This document shows positions 47,601 through 58,152 of a DNA stretch of 64,000 nt, one piece after another. The notes below the pieces were generated by a model. That model searched no databases. It had not been told where the DNA came from and worked only from the letters and a program-made list of their open reading frames with translations. This stretch comes from Asterella californica (lineage: Eukaryota; Streptophyta; Marchantiopsida; Marchantiales; Aytoniaceae). A program made the translations under genes and the position numbers. Every line of letters begins with the position of its first letter. Position 1 is the stretch's first letter. Where the stretch lies: positions 1,736,001 through 1,800,000 of the forward strand of contig JAYKYS010000024.1 of assembly GCA_036924285.1 (NCBI GenBank), read 5' to 3'.

Positions 47601-48913
47601 AAAAGATAATTATCGACTTATTCAAGTTTTTTACCGCAGAACAATTATTTTCACATGCGTGATCTGGAAATCTGAACTTAGTAGTTACAATCTACTCTCT
47701 AATTGCATAGGTAAGTGGGATAAAAAATATATGCATTTAACGTGATACGCAAATAAAGAATTTGACTAAAAATAATATTTTGATTTCGGTTCAAGTACAG
47801 ATGGTGTGAAAAACTTAGTAGTTGTAGCCTGGTTACCTTGATCTAATATTTTCTTCTTAAGTTTCTGATATAGTATTTGTATGTATAAGAAATATAAATA
47901 CAAATATAAAATATAATACAATATAAAAGATACATAAAGTAGGAGCTTGTGCTCATATGAGCAAAATCAACGGTTGAGATCGTTTCACGATTTCCTTTAA
48001 CTACATAATTAACCTTCATGCAACATGTAATTAAAGGTTGTGCAGTTATCCTCCTTGAATCTTGATTGTTCTTGTCTACTTTTATATAATTAGATAAATA
48101 TACAAATATAAAACATATATTTAAACAGATGGATTGTATCATACTTGTAACTTCTTAAATTGAACTAGTTTGTGCCTCACTCAGTATGACAATGCTAACG
48201 CAGTACTATAGTCACGTTAATGCCCAGTCCAAACTTCAAAGGATGTCACGAGACTACTACTAAATCCACATGGATCCAACCGTCTTGCTCGTTGAATCTA
48301 GAATCTTATTTCAATTGGATGAGAATTTTAACTATGATTTCTTATGCGAGTTTATAACTGACTGATTTACTTGCTGGAAATATTTGAGTTCTTGAAGAAA
48401 CGACCATCAAGTTAATATAGAAATAGATAGAGAGGAAAGGGCGTAGTCATATCTTCTTTTTTTGCAAGATAGCATTGTAGAGAGAAATTAGGTAAAAGTG
48501 AATCATTACTGTGATGGCATTGTCATAGTTGATGAAGCTTGAAATGCACACGACCGTGTTTATCAACATGCACGAAGAAATAATGCAAACTCCTCCAATG
48601 GAGAAACAATTACACTTGGATTTTCTCCTTCTGTACTTGCAACTTGGAACATTGAAACATTGGTCATACATAACATATACATGTACAGTAATCTGATGTG
48701 GCATGGTGTGAAGCTTGATGAACACCTCCTATCCTCATTCAATGATTAGTGTAGTTTAGACCTAAACTTTGTGTGAACTTAAACCGTTCATTTGTAAACT
48801 CGTCATGTTCTAACACGTGTTAGTTTAAACTAGGTCGATGCTTGTGTAAACATACACTCATATTCTTAGGTAAAAATTTTTGAGAAATGCATCTCCAAAT
48901 CATGAAATCAAGG
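44616..48913. other. AT-rich intergenic DNA
   Basis: About 4.3 kb with no supported gene. The one distinct structure is a perfect 11-bp hairpin at 45100-45133. A 12-nt palindrome TAACACGTGTTA lies near 48810. The remaining open frames are short and low-complexity. Confidence 0.6.
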
Positions 48914-49335
48914 TGTTGACTGCAAAACAGACGAAATGTTAAGAAATATATCTTCAAAACAGTTATTGCATTTCTCGGATGAAAAATATGAGAGTTGCAC
49001 TGAAAAGATATATAGAAGATGACAGTTTCAGCTAATTATGACAGCTGTTAATGATCTGTAACTGACAACCTAAAGTTTATATGCTTCCACGTGACATGTT
49101 GGAAATGGACTGCTAGTAGAATAGGCATAAGGACAGTATGAGAGTGTGGGAGAGCTCCTCCTCAAGATAGTGTAGGCAAAACCAAGTAAATGAATACTCA
49201 ATAATGTACAATGGCCTTGGGCCAGAATAATATACCTTGGGGTCTTGGCCTTGGTGACCTTACGAAAGGTCACCATCTAAAAGCCTGAACTGCTTACTGG
49301 AAAAGGAGTATTCACACTGTGTACGGTATTCTAAC
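48914..49335 (-). repeat. 3' LTR of Copia-2
   Basis: On the minus strand the LTR would start TGTTAGAATACC directly after the purine-rich ACTGAGTGGGAG and end in GTCAACA, giving TGTT...AACA ends and about 422 bp. The left boundary is inferred from the terminal sequence only, as no second LTR is available. Confidence 0.5.
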
Positions 49336-49371
49336 ACTCCCACTCAGTAATAGTTCGGATAAAAATATTAC

Positions 49372-52207
49372 TTAGCTAGAAAACATTCCTAGCTTCGGTA
49401 GTAGATAATCCAACTTGGGAGCTGGTAAGCTCTTTGTCAGAATATCTGCAACCATGTCCTCAGTAGGACAATATCTAACTTCTATAACTTTTCCAGCGAC
49501 GTGATCTTTGATGAAGTGATATCGGATGTCGATGTGCTTCGTACGGTCGTGGAACTTGCTGGTGTCGACAAGGGCCATAGCACTTTGGTTGTCACAATAT
49601 GTAACGGTCGGCTCCTTGTCATGCAATCGGATGTCGGTCAAGAGCTGACGTAACCAGATTGTCTCTGAGCAACTCGTGCTAAGAGCTACATATTCTGCCT
49701 CTGTACTTGACAAGGCTACTGATTTCTGTCTCTTGGAGGACCAGCTGATGGCTCCTCCAGAGTAGATGAAGCAATGTCCTGATGTGGATCGTCTTGTCTC
49801 CGCATGTGCTCCCCAGTCAGCATCGGTGTAACCGAACAGAGAGTAGGGCTGGGGTGAGTGAGCATACTCAAGGTACAAATTTAAAGTTCCCTTGATGTAA
49901 CGGAAAACCCGCTTCATAGCGGCAATGTGCTTAGGTCCAGGACTACTCATGAACTGGGAGAGTACACTAATGGGATAAGACAAATCAGGACGAGTGCATA
50001 CTGCGGCCCAATTAATAGAGCTGGCTGCACTCTGGTAAGGATAACTATTACATAGCTTCTTTTCATCCTCAGTGACAGGGGAGTGATCCGAAGAAAGTTT
50101 CTCACCTGTAACTATGGGGGTGCTTACAGGTTTGCAGTCCTGTAAGCCAAACTGAAATAGTTTCTGTGTCAAATACAAAGTTTGACTAAGTCTGATAGTG
50201 CCAGAAGATGGATCACGGTTAATCTCAATGCTAAGGCAATGATGGACTGGACCGATGTCAGTCATGTTGAACCGTGAGCTCAGTTTATCTTTTACGTGGG
50301 AAAGTAAAGCCTCACTGTTGCTGGCAATCACAGTGTCATCCACGTAGAGGGCAAGGATGACGAAGTGTTGTTTCTGGTGCAAGTAGTAAACGTTTCCGTC
50401 TGCACCGGACTTAGCAAATCCAAGAGAAAGCAAGAAGTTGTCGATGATCAAGTATCATTCTCTTGATGATTGCTTAAGACCGTAGAGAGTCTTGAGCAAT
50501 CTGCATACTTGACTGCGCCTTGCTGTAATCACGCCTTCCGGAACACTCATGTATATTTCCTCGTTAAGTGTTCCATTCAGAAATGCAGTTTTAACATCCA
50601 TTTGATGTACATGTAGATTATACTGCGCTGAGATGACAAGGATGAGCCTATCGACTGAATGCGGACTACAGGGGAAAAAGTTTCTGTGTAGTCCAACCCG
50701 TAGATCTGGGTGAAACCGCGAGCCACTAGTCTCGTCTTATAACGAGCAATGGACCCATCGGTATTAAGTTTTAACTTAAAGGTCCACTTACATGTTATCG
50801 GTCGGCGTCCTTGTGACAAGTCGGTGAGCTTCCAAGTGCCGTTAGATTCGTGGGAATCTAGCTCCTCCTCTATTGCTCTTCTCCACTGATCGGCATCAGG
50901 AGAAGATATTGCTTCTGTGTAAGAAACAGGTTCCATTGGCACTGGTTTGAGAGTTACCATCAATGCACGCTTGGTGTTCTTCCGAGACTTCGGGATCAGC
51001 GATGAAGGGTCGTAGCCTTCATCTGGGTTCCGTTGTGGAGGAACTGAATGTCGAGCTGATCGTCTCAATGGAGGCGGTGCTGGGAAATCCAATGGAGGAA
51101 GAGAGGACTCGCTGTGGGTGGAGCCGGAAACTCGTGGTGAGCGTGGTGATGTGCGCCGAAGGTAAGGATGGCGCGGGCTCAAGTTCTCTGCAGGGGGAGA
51201 GTGATTGCTTGAGGAGTGAGAACGTGGAGGGCGACTGCTCCCACTGGACTGTGTACTGCTGGTGACTCCTCCGCCAGGGCCATGACTGCTAGAAACTCCT
51301 CCTCCAGATCCAAGGCCAACGGATGGGGTTGGAGCTGGATTGGCAGGAGATGGCAGAGGAACTCCCATTGAAGGGAAACCGGGAGAGACGGACGAGACAT
51401 GAGCTGGGCCAGCTGAAGGGGCGGGCACAGTATGATAAAAATGGATGTCGGTCTCAGGAGATGCTTGAGTGAGTGGGAGATCACCAGAGGGGGTGGATGT
51501 GAGAGGGAGAGTCGGGGAAGACTCATCGAAGATAACATCACGAGAAGTGAAGGTATGACCGTCAGATTTTCTTTGGAGACGGTAACCCTTACTCTGGCCG
51601 CTATAGCCAAGAAAGATACACTCGTGAGAGCGATCATCGAGCTTTGTGCGCTCAACCTCGAGGACGTGGGAAAAAGCGCGACAGCCAAAGACGCACAGAA
51701 AGGAGAGATCGGGTCGACGAGGAGTTGTGGAGGCATAGGAGTGCCAGAGTTCATAAGGTGTGGTCATAGACGAGATAGCCTTAGACGGACACCGGTTCTG
51801 GAGGAAGGTGGCGCATGTGATTGCTTCACCCCAGAAGGGCTTGATGAGCTTGGAAGTGAAAAGCATAGAACCGACTTTTATAGTAGAGAAGACGATTGAC
51901 AGTGTAGCGCGAGTAATCATCAATGAATGTGATGAAATACTCATAGCCAGAAAAGGTGCAAGGGGAGATGCGACCACTAATATCAGAATGGACCAGTGCT
52001 AGAGGACGAGTGGATCGAGTGGAGCTAGCACGTGGGAATTTAGTGCGTGCATGCTTGCCGTGTGCACAAGCTGGACAAATATCCTCAGAGAGCGAGAAGG
52101 AAGAGAGGCCGGTAACATACCTGCGGTGGCTCAGCTCATGAACTTGATGATGGTTGATATGGCCGAGTCACTGATGCCACAGGGTAGAGAGATCGCCCGT
52201 TGTAGTA
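49372..52207 (-). pseudogene. Copia-2 pol remnant (pre-integrase, integrase edges, RT, RNase H)
   Basis: Minus-strand order is as expected for Ty1/copia: the pre-integrase domain (LGHINHHQVHELS with CPACAHGKHAR), the integrase start (SGYEYFITFIDDYSRYT) and end (KPFWGEAITCATFLQNRCP), a Ser/Pro-rich linker, then RT (WTFKLKLNTDG, MDVKTAFLNG, YVDD) and RNase H (DADWGAH, SSTEAEY, CDNQSA). Several breaks disable it. The integrase core between SRYT and KPFWGE is reduced to about 30 residues. A stop replaces the arginine of LGH-type HRLGH. A frameshift lies near 50.65 kb, and a TGA stands where RT has REW (about 50452). The C-terminal 359 codons are intact. Confidence 0.85.
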
Positions 52208-52212
52208 ACAAG

Positions 52213-52441
52213 TGTAGAAAGATCGATACTTCGAGGACACTCCAAGAAGAGAGAGAGCGAGTAGACAAGGAAGTAAAATAGGAATGAGATGAGAGAGGCT
52301 TTGCCTCTCTCTGTATATATAGTGGAGGTGAGTACAAGGGAAACCCTAATGGTGGGTTAGCCCTCTAACTAACTCTAACAATCTTAACCACTCCGGCTAA
52401 TGGTAGCCGTCGATCTACTAGAGCTTGGGACTATATCAACA
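52213..52441 (-). repeat. 3' LTR of Copia-1
   Basis: On the minus strand it starts TGTTGATATAG right after the purine tract GAGCTTGAAGGGGAG and ends ...TTTCTACA, 229 bp. The next bases read directly into Copia-2 pol codons. A TATA-like TATATATA lies at about 52314-52321. Just downstream a perfect 9-bp hairpin GAGAGAGGC-TTT-GCCTCTCTC (52291-52311) would fall at the start of the transcript. No matching 5' LTR was found to the right. Confidence 0.65.
52313..52321 (-). promoter_or_regulatory. TATA-like box in the Copia-1 LTR
   Basis: CTATATATACAG read on the minus strand, about 120 bp into the LTR, is a good TATA match for U3/R promoter activity. The transcription start itself is not visible. 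Confidence 0.5.
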
Positions 52442-55059
52442 CTCCCCTTCAAGCTCATCTCTACATCCTGTACTCCTAGACAATGTCTGAAAGCATCAAA
52501 CTTATCTCTAGGCAACGCCTTAGTGAAGATATCGGCAACCTGATCTCCTGTGCTCACATAACTGAGCTCAATCTCTCCTGCAAGGACCTTCTCTCTAATA
52601 AAGTGATAGTGCACCTCAATGTGCTTCGTCCTAGCATGGAAAACAGGATTACTAGCTAACTTCATGCTGCTAATGTTGTCTGTATATACAACAACAGGAT
52701 CTGTACACTCCACACCAATATCAGATAGCAGACATCGAAGCCAAATCGATTCGCATGTTGCGTTCGTTGCTCCTCGATACTCTGCTTCCGTGGATGACAA
52801 AGCAACTGTGGGTTGCTTCTTAGAAGCCCAGCTTATGGCAGCGCTTCCAAGTCCAAAAACGTAACCTGACGTGGATCTCCTGTCGGCACTTCCTGCCCAA
52901 TCAGCATCTGTGTAGCCATGTAACAACAATGGTCCACCGTATCGATAGTGAAGTCCGTACTGCATCGAGAACTTCACGTAGCGGAGGATCCGCTTGACAG
53001 CCTCAAAATGTGGTCTCCGTGGTGACTGCATGAACTGACTAATCAGACCGACAGCATAACTCAAGTCTGGTCTGGTGATGGTCAGGTAGATAAGACTTCC
53101 AACCATCTGTCTGTACATGCGTGGATCATCCAACAACTCACCATCCTCTGCTCCTAGCTTTACCCCTTGCTCTAATGGTGTAGCAATGGGTTTGCAATCA
53201 AGCATACCAAATCTCTCAAGCATACTGAGAGCATATTGTCGCTGTACAAGCCAAACATCCTTCCCATCTCTAATGAACTCCACAGCAAGGAAGTACTTGA
53301 GTTCTCCTAAGTCCATCATCTCGAACTCGGATTTCAAGTGATCCTTGATCTGGGAAATAAGCTCCTCAAAGTTACCGGTAATGATCAAGTCATCAACATA
53401 GATGGTGATCACAACAATCCGGTCTTGTATTCGCAACGAATACAAGGTAGAGTCTGAACTACACAGGTGAAAACCAAGAGACTGCAAGTAAGAATTGATC
53501 TTTGCATACCATGCTCTTGGTGCCTGTTTCAGACCATAGAGAGCCTTCCGTAACTTACATACACGGGAAGAGAACTTAGGATCCTCATAACCAGGAGGTT
53601 GCTGCATGTAGACCTCCTCCTCAAGATCGCCATTGAGGAAAGCGTTCTTGAAGTCCATCTGGTGCATCTTCCAACCTTTCTGAGTTGCGACTGCAACTGC
53701 TGTTCGAATAGTCACCATCTTCGCAACAGGAGCAAAGGTCTCCTCAAAATCCACTCCATGTTGCTGTGCGTAGCCCTTAGCTACCAATCTGGCCTTGTAC
53801 CGACACACGGTACCATCCGAGTTGCGCTTGACCTTGAAGACCCACCTGCAACCAATCGCTTTCTTACCCTGAGGTAAGTCTATCAACTCCCAAGTCTGTT
53901 GGTGATGAAGCGCAGCAAGTTCAGCTTCCATAGCACTTACCCATTGGGCCTTGTGCATCGCCTCCTCAAGCGAACTCGGTTCCTGTTCCTGAAGAACATT
54001 GGCCATATATGCATGGTGCGCAGCAAGAAAACCTTCATGCATATACCTACTCACTGGATGTTTTGGCCGCTCAGATCTGCGAGAGGTAATCGGTGCACTA
54101 GTCACCTCCCCTTGCAACTGATCTGACGTAGACGCCAAGGTCTGGGACAAAGTATCCAGTGGATGTGGAAGATCCACATATCTGGATGAGTCAAACATAC
54201 GTTGCAATAGCACGCGCTCATCCTGTGTAGAAACTACACTAGTTCCACTAGGCTGTGTTACGTGGATTCTAGCGTTAACAGCAGCTCTATGTGTAACAGA
54301 TTCTGATCTGGAATCAGTGACTTCTCCAGATCCTCCACTCAACGTACTACTCTGAGGTACTACAGTGGACTGACTCCTTAGTTCTACAGTAGGTACAGGG
54401 ATGGCTATCACAGGTGCAGGTGCAAACCAAGACTGTAGCTCATCAAACACGACATCTCTACTGATATAGAACTGCTTGGACGAAGGATTGTAGCATCTAT
54501 ATCCTTTCGTATCAGAAGCATAACCAAGGAAGATACATCTATCTGCTTTCGGATCTAGTTTCTTACGTCTTTCATCAGGTATGTGCACATAACAGATACA
54601 TCCGAAAACTTTAAGGAAAGAGTAATCAGGCTTACTGCCTGTGAAGACCTCCATCGGTGTCTTGCTGTGGACTGCCGCTGTAGGCGTCCGGTTCATCAGA
54701 TACACCGCACATGAAACAGCTTCTGCCCAGTAAGGTCTAGGCATGGTCTTCTCGTTCAACATCGCACGAGCAGCTTCTGCTATGTGTCGATTCTTGCGCT
54801 CCGCAACCCCGTTCTGCTGCGGACTGTAACTGTAGGTCTTCTGGCGTCGGATACCATGCTCACGCAGATATGCATCGAACTCTCCAGAAAGAAACTCGCC
54901 TCCTCCATCAGATCTCAAACAGAGGATAGATGCTCCAGACTGTTTCTCCACCAACTTACGGAAAGTCTGGAATGCTGACAGTACTTCGGCAGAGGACTTG
55001 TTTCTCAACAAATAGATCCAAGTATAACGCGAATGATCATCAATGAACGACACGAAGTA
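52384..55059 (-). CDS. Copia-1 pol: integrase, reverse transcriptase, RNase H
   Basis: An uninterrupted frame of about 890 codons. The integrase core is complete apart from its first aspartate, which lies before a stop: FIDDHSRYTWIY, then CLRSDGGGEF, then SPQQNGVAERKNR. RT shows YKARLVAKGYAQ, MDFKNAFLNGDLEEEVYM, LYGLKQAPRAWY and YVDD. RNase H shows YTDADWAGS, STEAEYRGA and TKHIEVHYHFIREKV. The stop at 52384 lies inside the 3' LTR, about 58 bp past the polypurine tract. Motifs are intact, so this is the youngest-looking element part in the region. It is in the same phase as the two open frames upstream. Confidence 0.9.
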   Translation of the reverse strand, partial: YFVSFIDDHSRYTWIYLLRNKSSAEVLSAFQTFRKLVEKQSGASILCLRSDGGGEFLSGEFDAYLREHGIRRQKTYSYSPQQNGVAERKNRHIAEAARAMLNEKTMPRPYWAEAVSCAVYLMNRTPTAAVHSKTPMEVFTGSKPDYSFLKVFGCICYVHIPDERRKKLDPKADRCIFLGYASDTKGYRCYNPSSKQFYISRDVVFDELQSWFAPAPVIAIPVPTVELRSQSTVVPQSSTLSGGSGEVTDSRSESVTHRAAVNARIHVTQPSGTSVVSTQDERVLLQRMFDSSRYVDLPHPLDTLSQTLASTSDQLQGEVTSAPITSRRSERPKHPVSRYMHEGFLAAHHAYMANVLQEQEPSSLEEAMHKAQWVSAMEAELAALHHQQTWELIDLPQGKKAIGCRWVFKVKRNSDGTVCRYKARLVAKGYAQQHGVDFEETFAPVAKMVTIRTAVAVATQKGWKMHQMDFKNAFLNGDLEEEVYMQQPPGYEDPKFSSRVCKLRKALYGLKQAPRAWYAKINSYLQSLGFHLCSSDSTLYSLRIQDRIVVITIYVDDLIITGNFEELISQIKDHLKSEFEMMDLGELKYFLAVEFIRDGKDVWLVQRQYALSMLERFGMLDCKPIATPLEQGVKLGAEDGELLDDPRMYRQMVGSLIYLTITRPDLSYAVGLISQFMQSPRRPHFEAVKRILRYVKFSMQYGLHYRYGGPLLLHGYTDADWAGSADRRSTSGYVFGLGSAAISWASKKQPTVALSSTEAEYRGATNATCESIWLRCLLSDIGVECTDPVVVYTDNISSMKLASNPVFHARTKHIEVHYHFIREKVLAGEIELSYVSTGDQVADIFTKALPRDKFDAFRHCLGVQDVEMSLKGSVDIVPSSSRSTATISRSG
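52442..52457 (-). promoter_or_regulatory. Polypurine tract of Copia-1
   Basis: TGAGCTTGAAGGGGAG on the minus strand lies directly next to the TG of the LTR. It overlaps the last pol codons, since pol reads on into the LTR. Confidence 0.7.
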
Positions 55060-55329
55060 CTAGAAACCGGTCATACTTGGCTGAGAAGCAGTCCATACAT
55101 CAGTGTGAACAAGCTCCAGAAGCTTGTTCGCTCTACTGCCTGATCCCTTAAAGGGCTGTCTAGCTTGCTTGCCGAACTGACATGCTGCACAGACTCCAGT
55201 GGGCTCACTGGATTCGAATTTGGGCAGACCTGTAACCAGGTCAGAACTCGGAAGGCTTTTCAGCCTCTGAAAGTTCATGTGCCCAATTCGCTTGTGCCAG
55301 ATGTCAATGTCAGACACTACTGGATCACT
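55060..55329 (-). pseudogene. Copia-1 pre-integrase region between two in-frame TAG codons
   Basis: The frame reads WHKRIGHMNFQRLKSLPS and CAACQFGKQARQPF, the HHCC zinc-binding part before integrase, then HTDVWT with the first integrase aspartate. It is closed by TAG at both ends (55330-55332 upstream and 55060-55062 downstream). All three Copia-1 frames share one phase, so only two nonsense codons separate a full gag-pol. Confidence 0.85.
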
Positions 55330-56607
55330 CTATCCATACATGGCAGCCTGTAACTTAGGCGCAGATGCATCTAGTTTAAACAGCCTACCACTCTTGATAC
55401 CTCGAGCTATGACAGTGCCATTCGAATCTTCAATAAAGCATCCATCTTTATTGAAGCGCACTTGCAGACCCTGCTCTATCAACTGTCCTACAGATAGCAG
55501 GTTTCTAGTCAATGTAGGTACATGTAAGACATTCCGTATACCAGTAAACGTTGAAGCAGGAATGTCAAGTGGAATGTTACCCTTGTGCTGGATCTTGTGC
55601 TTGGTGTCATCTCCTGTCACCATAAACTGTGGAGTCTCCACAGGCTCGAGTGAAGTAAACCACTCCCGATGGGGAGTCATGTGACTGGTGGCGCCGGAGT
55701 CGATCACCCAGTCAGTCTGCGGCTCGAAAGCCGCATAACTCTGATGCGTAGTAATCAGCAACTGCTCCGAATAGACATGCTCAGTGACTGCATAGCCTTG
55801 CTGGTTGCTGTTACCTAGTTGGGGATTGTTGTCGTGTTGTCTCTGATCGTTCTGCTTCTTGTAGCACTGATTCGCATTGTGGCCTTGTTTCTTGCAGTAG
55901 TTGCAGGAACCAGGCGCTCTTCTCTGATTGTTGTTGGAACCACCAGACTGTTGCTGGTTCTGCTGATTCTGCTGGTTCTGCTGCGATTGCTGTTGCTGTC
56001 CGCGACCCCGTCCACGTCCAGCACCTTTGCCACGACCCCTACCTCGAGATCCTCCAGAACCTGCAAAATAGACAAATTCTTGCTGACCCGTCGAAGTAGA
56101 ACTCCCCAGTAGGCGCACCTCCTCTCCTAACATCATAGGAACAAGCTCATCAAACCGCGGAAGGGGTTCTCTGGTCGAAATCGATGTTATGAACTGTTTG
56201 TACTCTGCAAGCAGTCCCTGCAATGTGGCTCCGATCAAGACAGTGGGATCAATCTCGACTTTGACAGAAGATAACTGATCCGCGAGCTGCTTGACGTGGT
56301 TCACATAGTCGTTTATGCACATCGACCCCTTCTTCACGGTGTTGAACTGCTGCAGCAATTGCAGCTTCCGCGCCTCTGTTCCGGATTGAAACAGACGCGC
56401 GAGTGCATCCCAAGCTTTCTTGGGCGTGTCGCAATCCTGAATGTGACCGATCATCGATGCTGAGACTGTCAGCGCGATGTAGTGAATAGCTTGGAAGGAG
56501 AAAGCCCTGAAGGCCTGCCAACAAATGTGGAGGAGACCGAGGCCGAGAGAAAGAAGAAGAACCCGACTGCTCACCAAAGAGAATCCGAGATGAGACCAAG
56601 TGAGCAT
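55330..56607 (-). CDS. Copia-1 gag and protease
   Basis: The frame contains a copia gag core (HYIALTVSASMIGHI, KKAWDALARLFQSGTEARKLQLLQQF, NDYVNHVKQLADQL) and a glycine-arginine then glutamine-asparagine rich tract. A CX2CX4HX4C knuckle follows (CNYCKKQGHNANQC), then the aspartic protease site WVIDSGATSHMT and the typical LLSVGQL stretch. The first ATG in this frame is at 56607. The N-terminal ~40 residues do not resemble gag well, and another open frame overlaps them (56249-56872), so the true start is uncertain or lost. The frame stops at TAG 55330-55332. Confidence 0.85.
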   Translation of the reverse strand: MLTWSHLGFSLVSSRVLLLSLGLGLLHICWQAFRAFSFQAIHYIALTVSASMIGHIQDCDTPKKAWDALARLFQSGTEARKLQLLQQFNTVKKGSMCINDYVNHVKQLADQLSSVKVEIDPTVLIGATLQGLLAEYKQFITSISTREPLPRFDELVPMMLGEEVRLLGSSTSTGQQEFVYFAGSGGSRGRGRGKGAGRGRGRGQQQQSQQNQQNQQNQQQSGGSNNNQRRAPGSCNYCKKQGHNANQCYKKQNDQRQHDNNPQLGNSNQQGYAVTEHVYSEQLLITTHQSYAAFEPQTDWVIDSGATSHMTPHREWFTSLEPVETPQFMVTGDDTKHKIQHKGNIPLDIPASTFTGIRNVLHVPTLTRNLLSVGQLIEQGLQVRFNKDGCFIEDSNGTVIARGIKSGRLFKLDASAPKLQAAMYG

Positions 56608-56639
56608 GGTAAGGACTGTAGGGACGAGGACCAAGAAGG

Positions 56640-57180
56640 CCCTCTGTCCTTCCTTGGGGGACTATGTCTGTATTAGGGGGATCGTCGCTCTGGTCCCTGG
56701 ACGGACTGCCGTCGGGGCAGTCCGTTATCGTGTCGGATATTGCGTGAAGGATGTCTAGGAAAACGCGAGGTTCCTGGCTGTGGAGATGTTGTGTGCTGAA
56801 ACAGAGACAAGACAGAGAAGAACAACCACGAAAAAAGAACGCGCAATATATACACTCCAAATGTATGTACACTGCCGTCTCTTTCTCCTAACAACACAAA
56901 ATTGAGGAACAGATCAGAGCGGTCCGTAATCTACTTCAGAAGCCTTAAAACAAACCCTTTAATCGCAACCCTAGCCCGAAATCGTCGAAGTGTAGCTCAA
57001 AGCAAGAGAAACTTCACTTTGCTAACAAACAGAGCCACAACAATATCACGCGATCCAAACCCAAGTCCAAACCACATCCACGCACTAGCTCTTGGCTAAA
57101 GATAGCTACCACAAACCGTACACAACCAATTAAGTCCCTAACGAACTCAAAAAGATGAAATCCGTAGCGAAGGAACCGAA
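56640..57180. other. Junction region upstream of Copia-1 gag
   Basis: The expected copia 5' LTR and primer-binding site were not found here: no match to the 52213-52441 LTR. The stretch includes a perfect 10-bp hairpin (56701-56725). The remainder, 56880-57180, is plain AT-rich DNA without a visible gene. Confidence 0.5.
56701..56725. repeat. Perfect hairpin ACGGACTGCC / GGCAGTCCGT
   Basis: A 10-bp perfect stem with the loop GTCGG. A variant of the same element occurs at 58720-58745, and the GGACTGCC/GGCAGTCC stem recurs at 58750-58772 and 58871-58894. Confidence 0.9.
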
Positions 57181-57920
57181 AAAGACCTATCTGAGAACTT
57201 TCTCCCTTCTCCGAACGATCTTCAAATGTTGATAGGGTCTCCTTCCCTGACTCCTTTGGCTCAAGAAACCTTCAGATCCGACTCCCGGTAGTCGAGATAT
57301 CGCCGATTTTCGGTCGCAGGTGACCGAACCTCCAAAAGCTCCTCCCTGCGGCTTAAAACCGCTCACACCGCACAAACGGATCGTCTAAACTGATATCCGT
57401 CTCGCTGGTAGGTAGATCTGACTACCCTGAACCCAACAAGACTCCAAACAAGCCGTTTGGAGTTCCCCTTGCAAAACCACTCGAGAAATTTGATCGCAGG
57501 TTGCAAAAAACTGACGTAAATCGGCTCCCTGCGGCTCAAATTCGCTCACCACACCCAAACCAACAATCCAATTCACTTACAGTCTTCTCCTATGCGTACA
57601 TGAGGACTCCCTGATCGCGTAGGCACCAAGAACGAAGAGCTTGGCTCACCGATCGCGAAGAACAATCCAATCTCATGTCCCTGCGAGCCAATTTCACTCA
57701 GAACACCCAAACCGTCCGATGAAAACTCGTATCGTCTTCAATTTCCTGAAGAACTCGTTGTTCTGATCCCGATGGATCCAAGGACAGCAAGTTTGGACTC
57801 CAGAACGGCTCGAACGGTCCAACTCTCCTTCACAGGTAACTGAAAACCTCAAATTTGCTTCCTGCGTCTCAATTTCTTCCAGAACACAACTCCCGATCCG
57901 TCTCTTCAAGAACCGTCTTA
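57180..57920. repeat. Degenerate tandem repeat array (152-183 bp units)
   Basis: Four diverged units share the ordered blocks cgcaggt(g/t), then a short variable part, then tccctgcgg or a near form, then caaattcgctca or a near form. The tccctgcg block falls at 57343, 57526, 57678 and 57859, giving spacings of 183, 152 and 181 bp. The units differ too much to be coding repeats. A non-coding part of a retroelement is likely. Confidence 0.6.
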
Positions 57921-58152
57921 ACCTGTGCGTAGCCTGCACGGATCTGAACCCGATGACACCTTGCGCGCGTGTATTGGACTTCCCAATTCTTGAAAACGTC
58001 CACCGACAGATCGCAGGAACAAGCAAGTCCCTTAAGCAGCCCCCTTATCACAGTCTCTGTACGTACAGTTCTCTCCTGAATAATAAGAAGCAGGCCCTTT
58101 GCGTCTTTGATATAACGCCTGAAGCCCTAAATACCCAGTCAGCAAGTAACTA

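Noticed and set aside
51432..51899. 155-codon plus-strand frame inside Copia-2
   Set aside because: It is antisense to the clearly copia-coding minus strand (Ser/Pro linker and integrase end).
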